From NCBI GenBank assembly GCA_002700765.1, contig PAEP01000016.1, positions 27,580-35,932 on the forward strand: a stretch of 8,353 bases of DNA. Reading direction: 5' to 3'. Source of the stretch: Synechococcus sp. MED850. GTDB taxonomy: Bacteria > Cyanobacteriota > Cyanobacteriia > PCC-6307 > Cyanobiaceae. The notes under the pieces are model-generated. The model did no database searches. It worked only from the letters and a program-made list of their open reading frames with translations, and was not told the origin of the DNA. Positions 6,528 through 8,353 of this stretch are shown one piece after another (position 1 is the first letter of the stretch; each line of letters opens with the position of its first letter). The position numbers and the translations under genes were made by a program.

Positions 6528-6782
6528 ATGGCTGAAACAGACGCCACCCCAACGAAGGCCAAGCCTGTTGCTCTCAAGAAGGGAAGTCTGGTGCGCGTGA
6601 ACGCTGAGGCTTACAAGGGCAGCGTTGAAGCGGAAGCCAGTGATGTCACGCCACCGGCCTACATCTTTGAAGGCCCCGGTGAGCTGCTGGTGGTGAAGGG
6701 TGCCTACGGGCAAGTGCGTTGGAACCGACCCGTTCCGGATGTCTGGCTGCGCATGGATCAGTTGGAAGCCTTTTCCTCCTGA
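6528..6782 (+). CDS. ndhO: NAD(P)H-quinone oxidoreductase (NDH-1) subunit O
   Basis: NdhO is a small subunit specific to the photosynthetic NDH-1 complex of cyanobacteria and plastids, where it sits on the membrane arm/peripheral arm side and influences cyclic electron flow (family knowledge). The 84-residue protein has a charged, variable N-terminus (1-15) followed by the NdhO signature: LKKGSLVRV (16-24), SVEAEASD (32-39), [13 protein letters not shown] (42-54), KGAYGQVRW (57-65) and [15 protein letters not shown] (68-82). These blocks separate it from NdhS, another small SH3-like subunit. The ATG at 6528 is chosen because the family begins shortly before the LKKG block; an in-frame ATG at 6471 would add 19 non-conserved residues. 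It diverges from the antiporter gene with 58 bp between starts, and its last 25 bp overlap the convergent glycosyltransferase gene. No Shine-Dalgarno is seen. The rest of the NDH-1 genes are not in this window, as is usual for ndhO. Confidence 0.93.
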   Translation: MAETDATPTKAKPVALKKGSLVRVNAEAYKGSVEAEASDVTPPAYIFEGPGELLVVKGAYGQVRWNRPVPDVWLRMDQLEAFSS

Positions 6783-8353
6783 TCCTGTTGTTTGGAACGT
6801 GGCGGCTCCGAGTCGCCTGCAAGCGTTTGTTCCACCCGCTCAACGGCCAATGGCACGGACTGAACCGCTCCGGGTAATCGCCAGACCGCTCCACCAAGCA
6901 CTCCGCTGAGATCGCCCAACGCGTCGAGAAGGGGATCCGGAGTGGTGAAAGCCGCTGCATCCGCCACCGCCGCTGCAGACCAGGGGTTCCAACCGGCCAG
7001 CAACACCACGCTGCGGTAAGCCGCTGGCCACGGATTTTCAGGCAGGAGAGTCTGCAGAGCGGCGAAGTGATCAGCGGCCTGCTGTGGTCGATTGGCCAGC
7101 ACAGCCAGCAACGCCAACGTCCAGTGCGCCTGAGCATCGGCGGGGTCCTGCTCAAGGCGCTGCAAGGCCTGCCGTTCAACGCTGACGCGATAGCCGAAGT
7201 GGCCGTCGAGCATGTGCTCCCGACCAATCGCGACGAACACCGGATCCAGTCCAGCCGGACCATCAGCGAGACCGGCTGCGAGATCGGGAAACTCAGCGGC
7301 GAAGCCCTGTGCCGCCGGATGATCAGTTCGCCGCTGCCAGAGCGAATAGCTGCCGCCCTGAGGACGCGGGAACTGTCCCACCTGCTGGAACACACCGCTT
7401 GTGCGCACGGCCTGATCCAAGCGCCGCGCCGCCTTGCGCACCGAACCCTGATCCCCTTCCGCCAGCACCACCCAGTGAGCGTGCTGAAGCACGGGGTCAC
7501 GGTCGTGGCGACTGGTCCCGAGTTGCCGGCCCACCAGCTGGCCACCGTTGCGGCGGCCGTAAAAGCTCACGTTGTGCTGATTCAGATCCGGCGTGCTGGG
7601 CACCACGATCAACGTGCGTGGGGGACGTTGCTGATCACCACCACCGGCCGCCCTTACAAGCTCTGCAAGTGGTCCTTGAGGCCGATCGCGTAGACGCCGC
7701 AACTGCAGCGCCCAGCCCGCCGGCAGACAGGCCAGCAGACCGACAAACAACGCCAGCGGTGGCCACCAGCGCCGACGGCTCTGAAGCAACAGACCCCACT
7801 GCCACCAACCCCGGGCCAGCAGCAGCACCATCATCGGAATCAGCGGTGTGATGTAGCGATCGCTCTTGTTGGGACTGAGATGGGTCAGCAACCAGGCGGC
7901 CAGCAGATTGACGAGGAGCCAGCGCCAGCTCCAGCCGTGATCCGACGCCTGCGGCAGGTTGCTTCTCCAGCGCCAGAGCAGGAACAGGCCGCTCAGCCCC
8001 ACCACCAGCATCACCACGCCGAGCTGCTCGGGCAGCCGTTGTGGATACCAGAGCCAGCTCTCCAGGCTGAGCAGCGAGGGGTCGCCCTCACGCGCTGCGG
8101 ACTCGAACACAGCCCGATTGGTGCCGCCGATGGTGGTGATCCAGTTGTGTCGCAGCCATGGGCCGAGCGACAACACCGCCAGACAAGGCAGCAGCAGGGC
8201 TTGCTGGAACCAGCGCCCACGCCGCCGGCATGCCAACACTGCAGACCACACCCCCGCAGGCATCAGCACCAACAGCGCACTTTGTTTGACCAGCAGGGCC
8301 GCCAAGGCCGCAACCGTGGCGAACCAGACCTGCCACCAGCGCCCCCCCCGCTC
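6758..8353 (-). CDS. multi-spanning membrane glycosyltransferase (GT39/PMT-like) with helical C-terminal extension, 5' end outside window
   Basis: The frame is open from the right edge, so the true start and the N-terminal catalytic loop lie outside; 531 residues are visible. The first 220 visible residues hold about six hydrophobic segments (near 26-42, 54-68, 113-128, 144-159, 167-182 and 199-217), with loops containing [17 protein letters not shown] and [14 protein letters not shown]. The latter resembles the late R-Y-x-x-P segment of dolichyl/undecaprenyl-phosphate-sugar dependent transferases of the PMT/ArnT group, which add sugars outside the cytoplasmic membrane. Then comes a soluble part (about 230-345) with a strand-helix pattern ([21 protein letters not shown]). 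A helix-pair region (about 395-440, [20 protein letters not shown]) looks like a TPR. The tail is polar ([12 protein letters not shown]). The stop (TGA, 6760-6758) lies inside the end of ndhO. Substrate and the catalytic acidic residues cannot be seen. An alternative is a more general GT-C membrane protein. Confidence 0.75.
   Translation of the reverse strand, partial: ERGGRWWQVWFATVAALAALLVKQSALLVLMPAGVWSAVLACRRRGRWFQQALLLPCLAVLSLGPWLRHNWITTIGGTNRAVFESAAREGDPSLLSLESWLWYPQRLPEQLGVVMLVVGLSGLFLLWRWRSNLPQASDHGWSWRWLLVNLLAAWLLTHLSPNKSDRYITPLIPMMVLLLARGWWQWGLLLQSRRRWWPPLALFVGLLACLPAGWALQLRRLRDRPQGPLAELVRAAGGGDQQRPPRTLIVVPSTPDLNQHNVSFYGRRNGGQLVGRQLGTSRHDRDPVLQHAHWVVLAEGDQGSVRKAARRLDQAVRTSGVFQQVGQFPRPQGGSYSLWQRRTDHPAAQGFAAEFPDLAAGLADGPAGLDPVFVAIGREHMLDGHFGYRVSVERQALQRLEQDPADAQAHWTLALLAVLANRPQQAADHFAALQTLLPENPWPAAYRSVVLLAGWNPWSAAAVADAAAFTTPDPLLDALGDLSGVLGGAVWRLPGAVQSVPLAVERVEQTLAGDSEPPRSKQQDQEEKASN

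Noticed and set aside
6646..7545. 299-codon minus-strand frame overlapping ndhO and the glycosyltransferase
   Set aside because: Alternate frame of the glycosyltransferase gene; Arg/Trp/Cys/Ser-rich with no domain.
8342..8349. Run of eight C at the right edge as a phase-variation tract in the glycosyltransferase
   Set aside because: The frame stays open through it and a single short run in GC-rich DNA is weak evidence; the rest of the gene is not visible.

Overview
The window comes from a cyanobacterium, most likely a GC-rich marine picocyanobacterium of the Synechococcus/Cyanobium type. Two genes fix the group: a plant/cyanobacterial-type zeta-carotene desaturase (crtQ) and NdhO, an NDH-1 subunit found only in oxygenic phototrophs. 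The placement within cyanobacteria is an inference from gene style, compact layout and base composition, not from a database search. No rRNA, tRNA, CRISPR array, insertion sequence or phage gene was seen. Genes are packed tightly, no gap between genes exceeds about 70 bases, and several neighbours overlap.

Layout. (1) Bases 1-1891, minus strand: crtQ is followed directly, through a TGATG stop/start overlap, by an SRPBCC-fold protein whose C-terminus runs off the left edge. (2) Bases 1892-1961: a 70-bp divergent region with an 8-bp-arm inverted repeat at its midpoint and a 10-bp palindrome beside it. (3) Bases 1962-4323, plus strand: an A-type Fe-S carrier (SufA/IscA/HesB family), a small TPR protein, an LpxB-related GT-B glycosyltransferase and a 90-residue two-helix membrane protein that overlaps the glycosyltransferase by ATGA. 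(4) Bases 4271-6469, minus strand: a CPA1-type cation/proton antiporter followed 27 bp later by a TIGR01777-type (SulA/YfcH/GC1-like) NAD(P)-fold epimerase. The end of the epimerase gene overlaps the end of the small membrane protein gene tail to tail. (5) Bases 6470-6527: a 58-bp divergent region with two adjacent small inverted repeats. (6) Bases 6528-6782, plus strand: ndhO. (7) Bases 6758 to the right edge, minus strand: a multi-spanning membrane glycosyltransferase with a helical/TPR-like C-terminal extension, N-terminus outside the window, overlapping ndhO tail to tail.

How the genes fit together. Most of the window is photosynthetic housekeeping: carotenoid desaturation, Fe-S cluster delivery, NDH-1 cyclic electron flow and ion/proton balance. 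The rest is envelope or glycolipid functions that are not well characterised. I see no clear defence or mobile system and nothing I would call a wholly new system. The parts most worth a second look are the symmetric control region between crtQ and the Fe-S carrier gene, the LpxB-like glycosyltransferase with its overlapping membrane partner, and the coupled SRPBCC protein.
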